From Bacillota bacterium (GTDB taxonomy: Bacteria; Bacillota; Clostridia; Lachnospirales; Lachnospiraceae): DNA of 43,378 nucleotides. Shown piece after piece: positions 7,826 to 16,188 of the stretch. The number at the start of each line of letters is the position of its first letter. Within the stretch, counting starts at the first letter, position 1. Under the pieces are notes generated by a model. That model saw only the letters and a list, made by a program, of their open reading frames with translations, searched no databases and had not been told where the DNA came from. The stretch lies in NCBI GenBank assembly GCA_023410575.1, contig JAEYPP010000046.1, positions 1 to 43,378 of the forward strand, written 5' to 3'. Both the position numbers and the translations under genes were made by a program.

Positions 7826-9274
7826 ATGAGAAAAATGAAAAAAGCATTAGCTTGCTCACTTTCTTTAGCTATGGTTTGCGGAATGCTCGCAGGCTGTGGT
7901 AGCAGTGAGAAAACTAGCAGCAACGATCCAACAAAGGCACCAGAAGCAACACAGGCGCCTGCAACAACGGATCCAGCAACAACAGATCCTACAGAAGCAC
8001 CTGCAGCTCCAACTGTTAGTGAAGATGTTGGAACAACTGGCGGTAAAACTTTAAGAATTTATTGCTGGAATACAGAATTCCAGGATAGATTTAATGAGTT
8101 TTATGCAAGCAAATTACCAGCTGACGTAACAGTTGACTGGGTTATCAATGCTAATGAAGGTGGCGTATATCAGGCAAAACTTGATGAGGCTCTTCAAAAA
8201 CAAGCTGACGCAGCTCCAGAAGACAGAATTGATATCTTCTTAATCGAAGCTGACTACGCATTAAAGTATATTGGAACAGATTATACTCTTGATGTTATTA
8301 ACGAAGTTGGCATTACAGATGCAGAACTTGCTGATCAGTATCAGTATACAAAGGATGTTGTTACTGCTGATGGCAAACTTAAAGGTGTTTCATGGCAGGC
8401 TTGTCCACAAGGCTTCTTATACAGAAGATCTATGGCAAAAGCAGTTTTAGGAACTGATGATCCAGATCAGGTTCAGGAATACATCAAAGATTGGGCTACA
8501 TTTGATCAGACAGCAGCTAAGATGAAAGAATCAGGTTACTTCATGTTATCTGGTTATGATGATAACTATCGTGTATACTCTAACAACATTTCTCAACCAT
8601 GGGTTGATGATAGTGGTAAGATCGTAGTTGATGCTAATATTAATGCATGGATTGATCAGACTAAGAGATATACTGAAGCTGGTTACAACAATAAAGGTAG
8701 CTTATGGTCAGCAGAATCTACAGCACAGATGGCTAAAGACGGTAAAGTATTTGGTTACTTCGGACCAGCTTGGTTCATGGATTTCTGCTTTATGGATTAC
8801 ACATTAGCTGATCCAGAGGCTCCAAAGGAAATTGGTAACGGTGGTTATGGTGACTGGGCTATGGCTAAAGGTCCTCAAGGTTCTTACTGGGGTGGTACAT
8901 GGATTTGTGCTGCTAAGGGAACAGATAACCTTGACCTAGTTAAAGATGTTCTTTTAAAGATGACAACTGATAAAGAAATACTTCTTGGTATCACTAATAA
9001 GTTTGGTGATTTCACTAACAGCGTAGCTGCTATGACAGATGTTGCTAATAGTGATTATGGCTATCCATTCTTAGGTAATCAGAACCATATCAAAGTATTA
9101 CTTGAGTCCGCTCAGGATATTCATATTACAGCTGCATCCGCATACGATCAGACTATGGCTGAGAAGATTCAGTCTTCCATGAAAGATTACTTTGATGGCA
9201 ACGTAGATCTTAATACAGCTTGGGATAATTTCTATAATACTGTAATTGGTATCCACCCAGAATTAAGCAGATAG
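7826..9274 (+). CDS. carbohydrate ABC transporter substrate-binding lipoprotein
   Basis: Extracytoplasmic sugar-binding lipoprotein (COG1653, MalE-like), 482 aa. The signal peptide ends in the lipobox LAGC with Cys24 as the lipidation site. A Thr/Pro/Ala-rich spacer (about residues 35-65) tethers the binding domain, which starts near GKTLRIYCWNTEFQDRFNEFY. AAAGGAGGG lies eight bases before the ATG. It heads an importer with two permeases and is separated from them by a perfect palindrome, which fits higher expression of the binding protein. A -10-like TATAAT at 7795-7800 lacks a good -35, so the operon may also be read from the lacI promoter. Substrate unknown. Confidence 0.94.
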   Translation: MRKMKKALACSLSLAMVCGMLAGCGSSEKTSSNDPTKAPEATQAPATTDPATTDPTEAPAAPTVSEDVGTTGGKTLRIYCWNTEFQDRFNEFYASKLPADVTVDWVINANEGGVYQAKLDEALQKQADAAPEDRIDIFLIEADYALKYIGTDYTLDVINEVGITDAELADQYQYTKDVVTADGKLKGVSWQACPQGFLYRRSMAKAVLGTDDPDQVQEYIKDWATFDQTAAKMKESGYFMLSGYDDNYRVYSNNISQPWVDDSGKIVVDANINAWIDQTKRYTEAGYNNKGSLWSAESTAQMAKDGKVFGYFGPAWFMDFCFMDYTLADPEAPKEIGNGGYGDWAMAKGPQGSYWGGTWICAAKGTDNLDLVKDVLLKMTTDKEILLGITNKFGDFTNSVAAMTDVANSDYGYPFLGNQNHIKVLLESAQDIHITAASAYDQTMAEKIQSSMKDYFDGNVDLNTAWDNFYNTVIGIHPELSR

Positions 9275-9286
9275 TTTGGTTGTAAG

Positions 9287-9314
9287 TGCAGCAAGATACT
9301 AGTATCTTGCTGCA
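9287..9314. promoter_or_regulatory. perfect 28-nt palindrome between binding protein and permeases
   Basis: Arms TGCAGCAAGATACT and AGTATCTTGCTGCA are exactly self-complementary. There is no long T-run, so it is more likely an mRNA-stabilising or partial-termination stem that sets the ratio of binding protein to permeases than a full terminator. Confidence 0.85.
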
Positions 9315-9347
9315 TTGTTAAAAATATGCAAAATCACGAGGTATACT

Positions 9348-10319
9348 ATGAATAAATCAACAACGAAAAAGAAAAAATTTGTGAATTACTCAAAGTGGGG
9401 ATACATCTTTCTAATCCCATTTTTTGTTACGTATGCAATCTTTTCTTTAGTTCCGTTAATTGCAACATTCTATTACAGTTTTTATGAGTATTATTTTAAG
9501 CTTGGAATCCAAAAAGTAGGTCCTAATTTTGTAGGGCTTGATAATTTCAAAGCATTATTTACAAGTGGAGATTTTTTAAAGTATTTTGGTAATACAATGG
9601 CAATGTGGATTATAGGTTTTATTCCACAAATTTTGATTGCAATGCTTCTTGCAGTTTTATTTACAAGTAATCGTTTAAGACTTAAGAAACAAGGATTTTT
9701 TAAGACAGTTATCTATATGCCTAACTTAATCATGGCGTCTGCATTTTCTATGTTGGTTTTTAGATTATTCGCAGTAAATGGCCCAATTAACCAGTTATTT
9801 ATTCAATGGGGATGGATTGAGGAAGGAATTGATTATTTTATACATGTTGGTTCGACTCGTGGAATCATTGGTGGAATGAACTTTTTAATGTGGTTTGGTA
9901 ATACAACCATTATGTTAATGGCTGGTATTATGGGTATTGATCAAGGACTTTTTGAGGCGGCTTATGTTGACGGTGCAAGATCTTGGCAAGTATTTCGTCG
10001 AATTACAGTACCTTTATTAAAACCTATTTTAAGTTATACATTAATTACATCGTTAATTGGTGGTATTCAGATGTTTGATGTTCCACAAATCATTACAAAT
10101 AGTACAGGTGGTCCAAATAATACAACAAAAACAATCGTTATGTTATTGAATAGTAAGCTAACACCTAGTATGAATTATGGTTCAGGTGGTGCTATATCCG
10201 TTGTATTATTTATCATCACAACAATCTTGAGTATGTTTGTTTATAAATCAATGAGAGCGAAAACGGATAATAAATATGAAAAATTTGAGAAAAAACTTAA
10301 TGCAAGGAGGGGGGCATAA
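9348..10319 (+). CDS. carbohydrate ABC transporter permease, MalF type
   Basis: Inner-membrane permease of 323 aa with six predicted membrane segments. It carries the EAA loop EAAYVDGARSWQVFRRITVPLLKP, which docks the ATPase. I chose ATG 9348, preceded by GAGG six bases upstream; a longer frame would begin within the end of the palindrome. The stop codon overlaps the start of the next permease by one base, which indicates translational coupling. No ATP-binding subunit is encoded nearby, so a shared MsmX-type ATPase elsewhere is expected. Confidence 0.93.
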   Translation: MNKSTTKKKKFVNYSKWGYIFLIPFFVTYAIFSLVPLIATFYYSFYEYYFKLGIQKVGPNFVGLDNFKALFTSGDFLKYFGNTMAMWIIGFIPQILIAMLLAVLFTSNRLRLKKQGFFKTVIYMPNLIMASAFSMLVFRLFAVNGPINQLFIQWGWIEEGIDYFIHVGSTRGIIGGMNFLMWFGNTTIMLMAGIMGIDQGLFEAAYVDGARSWQVFRRITVPLLKPILSYTLITSLIGGIQMFDVPQIITNSTGGPNNTTKTIVMLLNSKLTPSMNYGSGGAISVVLFIITTILSMFVYKSMRAKTDNKYEKFEKKLNARRGA

Positions 10320-11203
10320 TGAGTAAGAATAACAATGATTCACACCCAATCAGGATTAAGAATAGCTCAAGAGGGATTAGTATGGGAAGAGTTCTATCCT
10401 ATATTTTATTAGTATTCCTTGCCATCCTTTGCTTGTTTCCATTTTATTTACTAATAATTAACTCAACAAGATCACATGTTGAAGTTACAAACAGTTTTTC
10501 TTTACTTCCAGGAAATCAGTTTTTTAATAACTTAAAAGGTGTTTTAAATAAGAGTACATTTACAATTGTTTCAGGTATGAAAAACAGTATTCTTATAGCA
10601 ACTTTATCGGCTTTATTAACAACTTATTTTTCTGCGTTAACTGCATATGCAATTCATATGTATAACTTTAAGTTTAAAAGAATTGCATTTACTTTTATCA
10701 TGCTTGTAATGATGGTACCTTCTCAAGTTTCCGCATTAGGTTTCTTAGATTTAATTGATAAGATGAATATGCGAGATACATTGTTACCATTATTTTTACC
10801 AGCGATTGCATCTCCAATTACCTTCTTCTTTATGAAACAGTATATGGAGAGTGTACTTCCGACTGAAATAGTAGAGGCTGCTCGTGTAGATGGTTCTTCT
10901 GAATTTAGAACTTATAATACGATTATCATTCCAATTATGAAACCAGCTTTGGCTGTTCAGGCAATCTTTGCATTTGTTGCAAGTTGGAATAATTACTTTA
11001 TACCAGCACTCGTTATCACTTCACAAGAGAAGAAAACAGTACCAATATTAATGGCAGGTTTACGTTCTGCAAGTTTCCAAACTTTCTCAGTTGCGGAACA
11101 ATACGTTGCAATATGTATGGCAATTATTCCATTAATGATAATGTACTTTATCTTATCTAAATTTATTATCGCTGGTGTTACGTTAGGAAGTGTTAAGGGA
11201 TAA
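10319..11203 (+). CDS. carbohydrate ABC transporter permease, MalG type
   Basis: Second permease of the importer, 294 aa, with six membrane segments and the EAA motif EAARVDGSSEFRTYNTIIIPIMKP. It starts with a strong ribosome site (AAGGAGGGGGG) inside the 3' end of the preceding gene. It is the last gene of the operon; a T-run terminator lies about 75 bp downstream. No sugar-cleaving enzyme is linked, so the transported glycan cannot be guessed from context. Confidence 0.93.
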   Translation: MSKNNNDSHPIRIKNSSRGISMGRVLSYILLVFLAILCLFPFYLLIINSTRSHVEVTNSFSLLPGNQFFNNLKGVLNKSTFTIVSGMKNSILIATLSALLTTYFSALTAYAIHMYNFKFKRIAFTFIMLVMMVPSQVSALGFLDLIDKMNMRDTLLPLFLPAIASPITFFFMKQYMESVLPTEIVEAARVDGSSEFRTYNTIIIPIMKPALAVQAIFAFVASWNNYFIPALVITSQEKKTVPILMAGLRSASFQTFSVAEQYVAICMAIIPLMIMYFILSKFIIAGVTLGSVKG

Positions 11204-11277
11204 AGTGTCAGAGATTAAAAGTTACATAAGAGATAAACTAGATCTAGTAATAATAATCTTACGAATATTCTGAAAGA

Positions 11278-11308
11278 GACAAAGAAGATTTTCTCCTTTG
11301 TCTTTTTT
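11278..11308 (+). terminator. terminator of the sugar ABC operon
   Basis: GACAAAG (11278-11284) pairs with CTTTGTC (11296-11302), followed by six T residues. The T-run merges directly into the next repeat hairpin. Confidence 0.85.
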
Positions 11309-11366
11309 ATATACGAGGAAATTCCTCTGAATTTCTTCGTATATAAAAGGCGTCCAAAAGAAGGAC
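11308..11366 (+). repeat. dispersed repeat, hairpin A plus GTCC/GGAC box, copy 2
   Basis: Arms 11308-11323 and 11330-11345 pair over 16 positions (one G-T) around loop CCTCTG. The box GCGTCC-AAAAGAA-GGAC follows. The stem is unlike copy 1 in sequence but folds the same way. Confidence 0.75.
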
Positions 11367-11426
11367 ACAACAATATGCACACAAGCGTGATAGGAGGATG
11401 TCGCTTACGCGAATGCGCTTGGCGCG

Positions 11427-11452
11427 AGTGTTTTGCTTGCAAAACACTTTTT
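11427..11452 (+). terminator. T-run hairpin inside the composite repeat
   Basis: AGTGTTTTG (11427-11435) pairs with CAAAACACT (11440-11448), followed by T residues. The matching position in the first composite repeat has GTGTGC/GCACAC plus TTTT. Confidence 0.65.
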
Positions 11453-11465
11453 GTGCGATATTGTG

Positions 11466-11607
11466 AGAAATGAAGGGTGATGGTATTTTTCGGAGTGCCT
11501 TACAAGTCCCCACACGCACTTTGTGGGGCTTGTGAGCATAGCGCGCCAAAGAAAATATACCATCGCCCTTCATTCTTTATTCATACTGCCCTTAGTGTGA
11601 CAGTCCC
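11466..11607. repeat. multi-stem palindromic element, copy 2
   Basis: TGAAGGGTGATGGTAT (11471-11486) pairs with ATACCATCGCCCTTCA (11557-11572). Inside, ACAAGTCCCCACA (11502-11514) pairs with TGTGGGGCTTGT (11522-11533). Relative to copy 1, a T-A pair has become C-G on both arms. The 3' end AGTGTGACAGTCCC matches copy 1, but the 5' outer arm is not recognisable. Confidence 0.75.
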
Positions 11608-11707
11608 TTCGCTTTTAGTGGTTTACATGAAAATTAATCGCAATTCGTGATTGTGAAGTGCTAATATTTGCAATAATATGAAATGTAGCAACAATATTCG
11701 TTTTTTA

Positions 11708-11736
11708 TTGACAATAGCAAGAGATAGTGATATCAT
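11708..11736 (+). promoter_or_regulatory. sigma-A promoter of the mrp operon
   Basis: TTGACA (11708-11713), 17-bp spacer, TATCAT (11731-11736). The predicted leader is about 125 nt and contains hairpin A copy 3. Confidence 0.8.
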
Positions 11737-11778
11737 AACTAAGATTTTTAAAAAAATATTCAATAAGAAGAAATGTGC

Positions 11779-11841
11779 TTTAAATAATAGGAATTTCCTC
11801 TGATTTTCATATTATTTAAAACATGTCCGAAAAGAAGGACG
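11779..11841 (+). repeat. dispersed repeat, hairpin A plus GTCC/GGAC box, copy 3 (in mrp leader)
   Basis: TTTAAATAAT (11779-11788) pairs with ATTATTTAAA (11811-11820), with a partly paired apex around TTCCTCTG. GTCCGAAAAGAAGGAC follows. Here the GAAGGA of the box is placed like a Shine-Dalgarno for an ATG at 11847. Confidence 0.7.
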
Positions 11842-11869
11842 CAATTATGGGTGAAAGTGTGGTGAATCT

Positions 11870-12331
11870 ATGTACTTATTATTTTTTCTTTTATGGATTG
11901 TATTTAATGGAAAACTAACTTTAGAAATTGCATTATTTGGTATATGTATTTCTGCTTTCATGTATTTCTTTATCTGTAAATTTATGGGTTATAATCCTAA
12001 AACAGAGCTAAGGATTGCAAAAAATTTTTTTCGAGGAATTCATTACGGTTTTGTTTTAGTTTGTGAAATATGTAAAGCTAATTTTCAGGTGATGCACTTA
12101 ATACTATCATCTAAACTTGAAGTAGAACCAACCATGGTTTACTTTAAAACAAAATTAACGAAAGAATCAAGTAGAGTTGCACTAGCAAATTCTATTACGT
12201 TAACTCCTGGGACGATAACAGTTACTTTAGAGGAGGATAGCTATTGTGTCCATTGCTTGGATAAGGAACTAGCACAAGGTATGGACTCCTCTATTTTTGT
12301 GTCATTACTGACGAAGATGGAACAGGTTTAA
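11870..12331 (+). CDS. mrpE: Mrp antiporter subunit E (MnhE/MbhA-like)
   Basis: Small membrane subunit of a Mrp-type multisubunit cation/proton antiporter, 153 aa. Two or three N-terminal membrane segments precede a soluble domain with the MnhE signature ALANSITLTPGTITVTLEEDSYCVHCLD. The ribosome site is poor (GTGG). The better GAAGGA upstream serves an out-of-frame ATG at 11847, so translation may be restrained or coupled. First gene of a ten-gene operon running to 21250; gene order E-F-G follows archaeal mbhABC. Confidence 0.93.
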   Translation: MYLLFFLLWIVFNGKLTLEIALFGICISAFMYFFICKFMGYNPKTELRIAKNFFRGIHYGFVLVCEICKANFQVMHLILSSKLEVEPTMVYFKTKLTKESSRVALANSITLTPGTITVTLEEDSYCVHCLDKELAQGMDSSIFVSLLTKMEQV

Positions 12332-12374
12332 CTCTGCGAAAGAAAGATTTGTAAAGTGAAAAATGGGAGGCCAT

Positions 12375-12689
12375 ATGGAGGCATTAAGTCAAGCATATGA
12401 GTATTTATTTACGGGAGCTATTATTATCTTAGCTCTTTTGATTTTTTGTTGTCTAATTCGGGCAATCAAAGGTCCGACAATCTCTGACCGTATTGTTGCA
12501 ATTAACATGATTGGTACTATGACAATTATGATTATTGCAATCTTAGCGATTAAGATGAGCGAGGGTTACTTAATTGATGTATCAATTATATATGCCATGA
12601 TCAGCTTTTTAGCTGTTGTTGTATTAACAAAAGTATTCATGGGGGTTTATAAAGAGCGCGAAGAGCGCAAAAACAAAGAAATCGAATAA
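12375..12689 (+). CDS. mrpF: Mrp antiporter subunit F (MnhF/MbhB-like)
   Basis: Three-helix membrane protein of 104 aa with the MnhF core RAIKGPTISDRIVAINMIGT. I chose ATG 12375, four bases after GGGAGG. The alternative ATG 12363 would add four residues but has only a weak ribosome site. Ends in a charged tail. Part of the mrp operon. Confidence 0.92.
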   Translation: MEALSQAYEYLFTGAIIILALLIFCCLIRAIKGPTISDRIVAINMIGTMTIMIIAILAIKMSEGYLIDVSIIYAMISFLAVVVLTKVFMGVYKEREERKNKEIE

Positions 12690-12711
12690 AGTCAAAAGGA
12701 GATGAATTAAA

Positions 12712-13035
12712 ATGGGTGAATGGTTACGCTTTTTGATGGCTGCAGTATTCATTATTGGGGGACTCATTGTATCAGCAATTGCAACTTTTGGTTTGTTCAA
12801 ATTTAAGTTTGTTTTAAATCGTATGCACGCGGCTGCGATGAATGACACATTAGCAATTATGTTTGTATTATTTGGGCTAATTGTAATGAATGGATTCAAT
12901 GCTGTATCCTTGAAATTATTATTAATTATTATATTTTTGTGGTTTGCTTCACCAGTTTCAAGCCACTTAATTGCACGACTTGAAGTTGCAGTAGACAAGC
13001 GTGTAAAAGAGGAATGTGAGGGGGTAAAATCATGA
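12712..13035 (+). CDS. mrpG: Mrp antiporter subunit G (MnhG/MbhC-like)
   Basis: Membrane protein of 107 aa with three hydrophobic segments and the MnhG pattern GLFKFKFVLNRMHAAAMNDTLA...SPVSSHLIAR. AAGGAG lies upstream of the ATG. Its stop overlaps the next start by four bases (ATGA), so the two are translationally coupled. Confidence 0.93.
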   Translation: MGEWLRFLMAAVFIIGGLIVSAIATFGLFKFKFVLNRMHAAAMNDTLAIMFVLFGLIVMNGFNAVSLKLLLIIIFLWFASPVSSHLIARLEVAVDKRVKEECEGVKS

Positions 13036-13298
13036 GTTTTTTTGAATTTATCTTACTTACATTTTTGGTTGTTTGTGCATTGGCAGCTTCTCTTAGCAAG
13101 AACTTACTTAATTCCATTGTTATCTTTATGTCATATTCAGTAATTATGTCAATCATCTGGATTATATTACAATCCCCAGACTTAGCGATTACAGAAGCGG
13201 CAGTGGGGGCTGGTGTCACGAGCGTTCTTTTCTTCATTACATTAAAGAAAATACATGCTATGAAAGGAGAAAAGGAAGATGAGCAAACCAAGAAGTAA
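13032..13298 (+). CDS. MbhD-like subunit (detached C-terminal piece of MrpA)
   Basis: An 88-aa protein with three membrane helices of the MbhD/DUF4040 type (SPDLAITEAAVGAGVTSVLFF). In Bacillus-type Mrp this segment is the C-terminal part of the large MrpA protein; in archaeal Mbh it is a separate gene, as here. GAGGGGG precedes the start, and the gene overlaps its neighbour on each side. This shows that the operon follows the Mbh-like split layout. Confidence 0.88.
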   Translation: MSFFEFILLTFLVVCALAASLSKNLLNSIVIFMSYSVIMSIIWIILQSPDLAITEAAVGAGVTSVLFFITLKKIHAMKGEKEDEQTKK

Positions 13299-14307
13299 TT
13301 ATGAGAATACTCTATGGCGAAAATTTGAACGCTGGGTGAATGGAGAAGAAAATACTTCAGAAGTGGATTCCATCAAGCATGAAGAGCATATCCAAAGAAT
13401 CTCCAAAGAACAACAGCAGGATATCTTAGAATTTGAAGCAAATGCAAAAGATGTTGAAGATGTAATCTCTGCAGAAAAAAAGAGAAAGATAAAAGCACTA
13501 TATCGTAAATATGAAAACTGGCCACAGACAAAAGGAATTAAGCATTTTAAGAGAGTTTATGGCTGTATGTCTGTTATCTTATGTGTTAGCATCATAGCAG
13601 TGTTATTAGTTACAGTTTCTTACCTACCGAAGTTTGGTAATCCAAGCAATCCAAGTAATAATGAAGTGATTGAACGTTATATAGAAGATGGGGTTGAAGA
13701 AACAGGAGCAGTTAATTTTGTGGCTGGAATGATCTTGGATTACCGAGCGTTTGATACGTTAGGGGAGTCACATGTATTATTTATCGCAGCATGTTGTGTG
13801 TTGATTTTACTTCGAGCTGATAAGAAAAAGGTAGAGAATAAGAACATTACATGTGTAGAAGCAGAGGAAAATGATCGCATCTATGAACCAAAGAATGATA
13901 AGATATTACAAAAGATTGCATTTATCTTAATACCTCCAATTATCATCTACGGTATTTATGTTGTACTTAATGGCCACTTATCTCCAGGTGGTGGCTTCTC
14001 TGGTGGTGCAATTATCGGTGCAGGATTAGTACTTTATCAGAATGCATATGGATTTAAGAAGACAAGTAAGTTTTTCACATATAAGATATTCTCATCCGTT
14101 ACGGTATGCTCTTTGCTATTTTATGCATGTGCAAAGAGTTATTCTTTCTATACTGGTGCAAATCATATAGAGAGTTTCATACCAAAAGGAATCCCAGGAA
14201 ATATTCTAAGCTCTGGTTTAATTCTACCATTAAATATCGCAGTTGGAATGATTGTTGCATGTACAATGTATGCCTTTTACTCATTATTTCGAAAAGGAGG
14301 CATGTAA
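13279..14307 (+). CDS. fusion of MbhE-like and MnhB (MrpB) domains with cytosolic N-terminal extension
   Basis: 342-aa membrane subunit. Residues 1-90 are highly charged, without membrane segments and probably cytosolic; I know no match. A helix at about 93-113 follows, then an MbhE-type part (TGAVNFVAGMILDYRAFDTLGES, about 140-165, with the next helix to 179). From about 207 comes a full MnhB domain with the hallmark NGHLSPGGGFSGG. MbhE and MnhB are separate proteins in archaea, and in Mrp the MbhE part belongs to MrpA. It overlaps the mbhD-like gene by 20 bp. Confidence 0.88.
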   Translation: MSKPRSNYENTLWRKFERWVNGEENTSEVDSIKHEEHIQRISKEQQQDILEFEANAKDVEDVISAEKKRKIKALYRKYENWPQTKGIKHFKRVYGCMSVILCVSIIAVLLVTVSYLPKFGNPSNPSNNEVIERYIEDGVEETGAVNFVAGMILDYRAFDTLGESHVLFIAACCVLILLRADKKKVENKNITCVEAEENDRIYEPKNDKILQKIAFILIPPIIIYGIYVVLNGHLSPGGGFSGGAIIGAGLVLYQNAYGFKKTSKFFTYKIFSSVTVCSLLFYACAKSYSFYTGANHIESFIPKGIPGNILSSGLILPLNIAVGMIVACTMYAFYSLFRKGGM

Positions 14308-14308
14308 G

Positions 14309-14683
14309 ATGTTACGTGATCTATTTACAAATTATTACGAAGCAGTCGCTGTTATCCTATTCGGTATTGGATTTACTACATTATTGCTCCATCGTAATAT
14401 GATTAAAAAAATTTTAGGTTTCAATATTATGGATACTGCTATTTACTTATTTCTGGCAGCGAAAGGATATATTTATGGTGGAGTAGCACCAATCTTCGTG
14501 GAAAATGCGACTGAAGAAATCGTATATGTTAATCCAGTACCGAGTGGCTTAGTACTCACAGGTATCGTTGTATCGGTATCGGTAACAGCACTTATGTTGG
14601 CGTTAACAATACGATTATACAAAAGATATCATACTCTCGATATCGATGAGATGTCGATGTTAGCAAAGAAGGAGGAAATGTAA
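14309..14683 (+). CDS. mrpC: Mrp antiporter subunit C (MnhC/NuoK-like)
   Basis: Three-helix NuoK-like subunit of 124 aa. The core reads KKILGFNIMDTAIYLFLAAKGY, followed by VNPVPSGLVLTGIVVSVSVTALMLAL, typical of MrpC. I chose ATG 14309, eight bases after AAGGAGG; upstream codons belong to the preceding gene. Its stop overlaps the next ATG (TAATG). Confidence 0.93.
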   Translation: MLRDLFTNYYEAVAVILFGIGFTTLLLHRNMIKKILGFNIMDTAIYLFLAAKGYIYGGVAPIFVENATEEIVYVNPVPSGLVLTGIVVSVSVTALMLALTIRLYKRYHTLDIDEMSMLAKKEEM

Positions 14684-16176
14684 TGGATTTTGTACAAAAC
14701 TTTCCGTTTTTTAGCATCATTATGTGTCTTGCTTCTGGTGTAGTTTGCTCTGTACTTTCAGGAAAAAATGCGAAACGTCTTTGTGTCACCCTAGTATCAT
14801 TACTAAGTATTATGAATGCATGTGTACTTGGTTTTGTACTTAAAACTGGTGAAAGCTATACATTTATGATGGGTCATTTTCCAGCTCCTTGGGGGAATGA
14901 ACTTCGTGTTGGCGTATTAGAAGCACTAATGGCTTTATCTTTTTGCGTTATTATGTTGTTATCTCTAGTTGGTGGTATTAAGTTTGTATTCGAAGATATC
15001 GAAGATTCCAAGACAAATCTTTATTTTGTTATGACAAACTTAATGATGAGTTCCTTGCTCGCATTAATATATACAAATGACTTATTTAACGCCTATGTTT
15101 TCGTTGAAATTAACACGATTGCTGCTTGTGCATTAATTATGATTCGTAACAATGGTCATTCTTTAGTTGCAACGGCAAAATATATGATTATGAGCTTAAT
15201 TGGTTCTGGTTTGTTACTAATCGGAGTCTCTATGATATATTCTTTGACAGGTCATTTACTAATGTCCAATATAAAACAACAAATCGTAGTAATCAATGTG
15301 ACAGGTGTATATATGATACCATTAACTGTTGTTATTGGATTAATCTGTGTTGGTTTAGCAATTAAGAGCGCATTATTCCCATTCCATGCTTGGTTACCGG
15401 ATGCTTATGGATATTCGACTGCTTCTTCAGCAGCAATCTTATCTAGTTTAGTTTCAAAAGCTTATATCTTTTTACTAATCAAGATTTTCTATCGTGTGAT
15501 TGGTAGGAACGTTATGGTAGACCACAAGATTACGAATGTATTATTTATGTTTGCAATCGTTGGAATGTTAATGGGTTCTATTAAGGCGATTAAGTCTCAT
15601 GATATCCGACGATTAATTGCATACTCCTCGATTGCTCAGATTGGATACATTTATATGGGCATCGGTATTGGAACAAAAGCTGGTATGATTGCAGCAATAT
15701 TCCACATTATGTCTCATGCGGCTACAAAAGCGATGCTATTTATTGCGGCTCGTGGGTTATCTGAGGTTTCTGGAGGAAGCAAAGATTTCTCTGACTTAAA
15801 AGGTTCTGGATATCGTAATAAAATCGCAGGTGTTGCTTTTGCCGTTGGTGCTTTATCAATGGTTGGAATTCCATTACTTGCAGGATTTACTTCGAAAGTA
15901 TACTTTGCAGAAGCAGCCCTTATGGCGAGCTCAAACAAAATGTTGATCGCAATGGTAACCTTAGCAATTAGTACGACGTTAAATGCAGTTTATTTTATTC
16001 GAGCAACAATTTCGATTTATACGCCAAGAAACGAGCATTTTGTTATTCCAGGTTATCAATGTGCTAATACAATGAAGTATGCGCTAGTATTATTCATAAT
16101 CTTAAATTTTTTCCTCGGTATATTCTCCAATCCAATTGCCAATGCAATTGAGATGGGCCTTGGAATGTTTGCATAG
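14683..16176 (+). CDS. mrpD: antiporter-type subunit 1 (MrpD/MbhH-like)
   Basis: Proton-translocating antiporter-like membrane protein, 497 aa, about 14 helices. The predicted pumping residues are all present: Glu142 in FVEINT, Lys228 in AIKSALFPFHAWLPDAYG and Lys259 in SSLVSKAYIFLL. The ASSAAILSSLVSKAYIFLL segment marks it as the MrpD/MbhH branch rather than a hydrogenase-4 type. First of four such subunits in a row. Confidence 0.92.
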   Translation: MDFVQNFPFFSIIMCLASGVVCSVLSGKNAKRLCVTLVSLLSIMNACVLGFVLKTGESYTFMMGHFPAPWGNELRVGVLEALMALSFCVIMLLSLVGGIKFVFEDIEDSKTNLYFVMTNLMMSSLLALIYTNDLFNAYVFVEINTIAACALIMIRNNGHSLVATAKYMIMSLIGSGLLLIGVSMIYSLTGHLLMSNIKQQIVVINVTGVYMIPLTVVIGLICVGLAIKSALFPFHAWLPDAYGYSTASSAAILSSLVSKAYIFLLIKIFYRVIGRNVMVDHKITNVLFMFAIVGMLMGSIKAIKSHDIRRLIAYSSIAQIGYIYMGIGIGTKAGMIAAIFHIMSHAATKAMLFIAARGLSEVSGGSKDFSDLKGSGYRNKIAGVAFAVGALSMVGIPLLAGFTSKVYFAEAALMASSNKMLIAMVTLAISTTLNAVYFIRATISIYTPRNEHFVIPGYQCANTMKYALVLFIILNFFLGIFSNPIANAIEMGLGMFA

Positions 16177-16188
16177 GGGGGACACAAT

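Larger units (their letters stand above)
11204..11869. other. 666-bp repeat-rich intergenic region ABC-mrp
   Basis: No gene except a possible 23-codon upstream frame (11847-11918). It holds the ABC terminator, hairpin A copy 2 (11308-11345), a T-run hairpin (11427-11452), the second multi-stem element (11466-11607), the mrp promoter (11708-11736) and hairpin A copy 3 in the mrp leader (11779-11820). Confidence 0.8.

Noticed and set aside
11215..11573. Two minus-strand frames in the ABC-mrp spacer
   Set aside because: They run through terminators and palindromic repeats, lack ribosome sites and have no protein-like composition.
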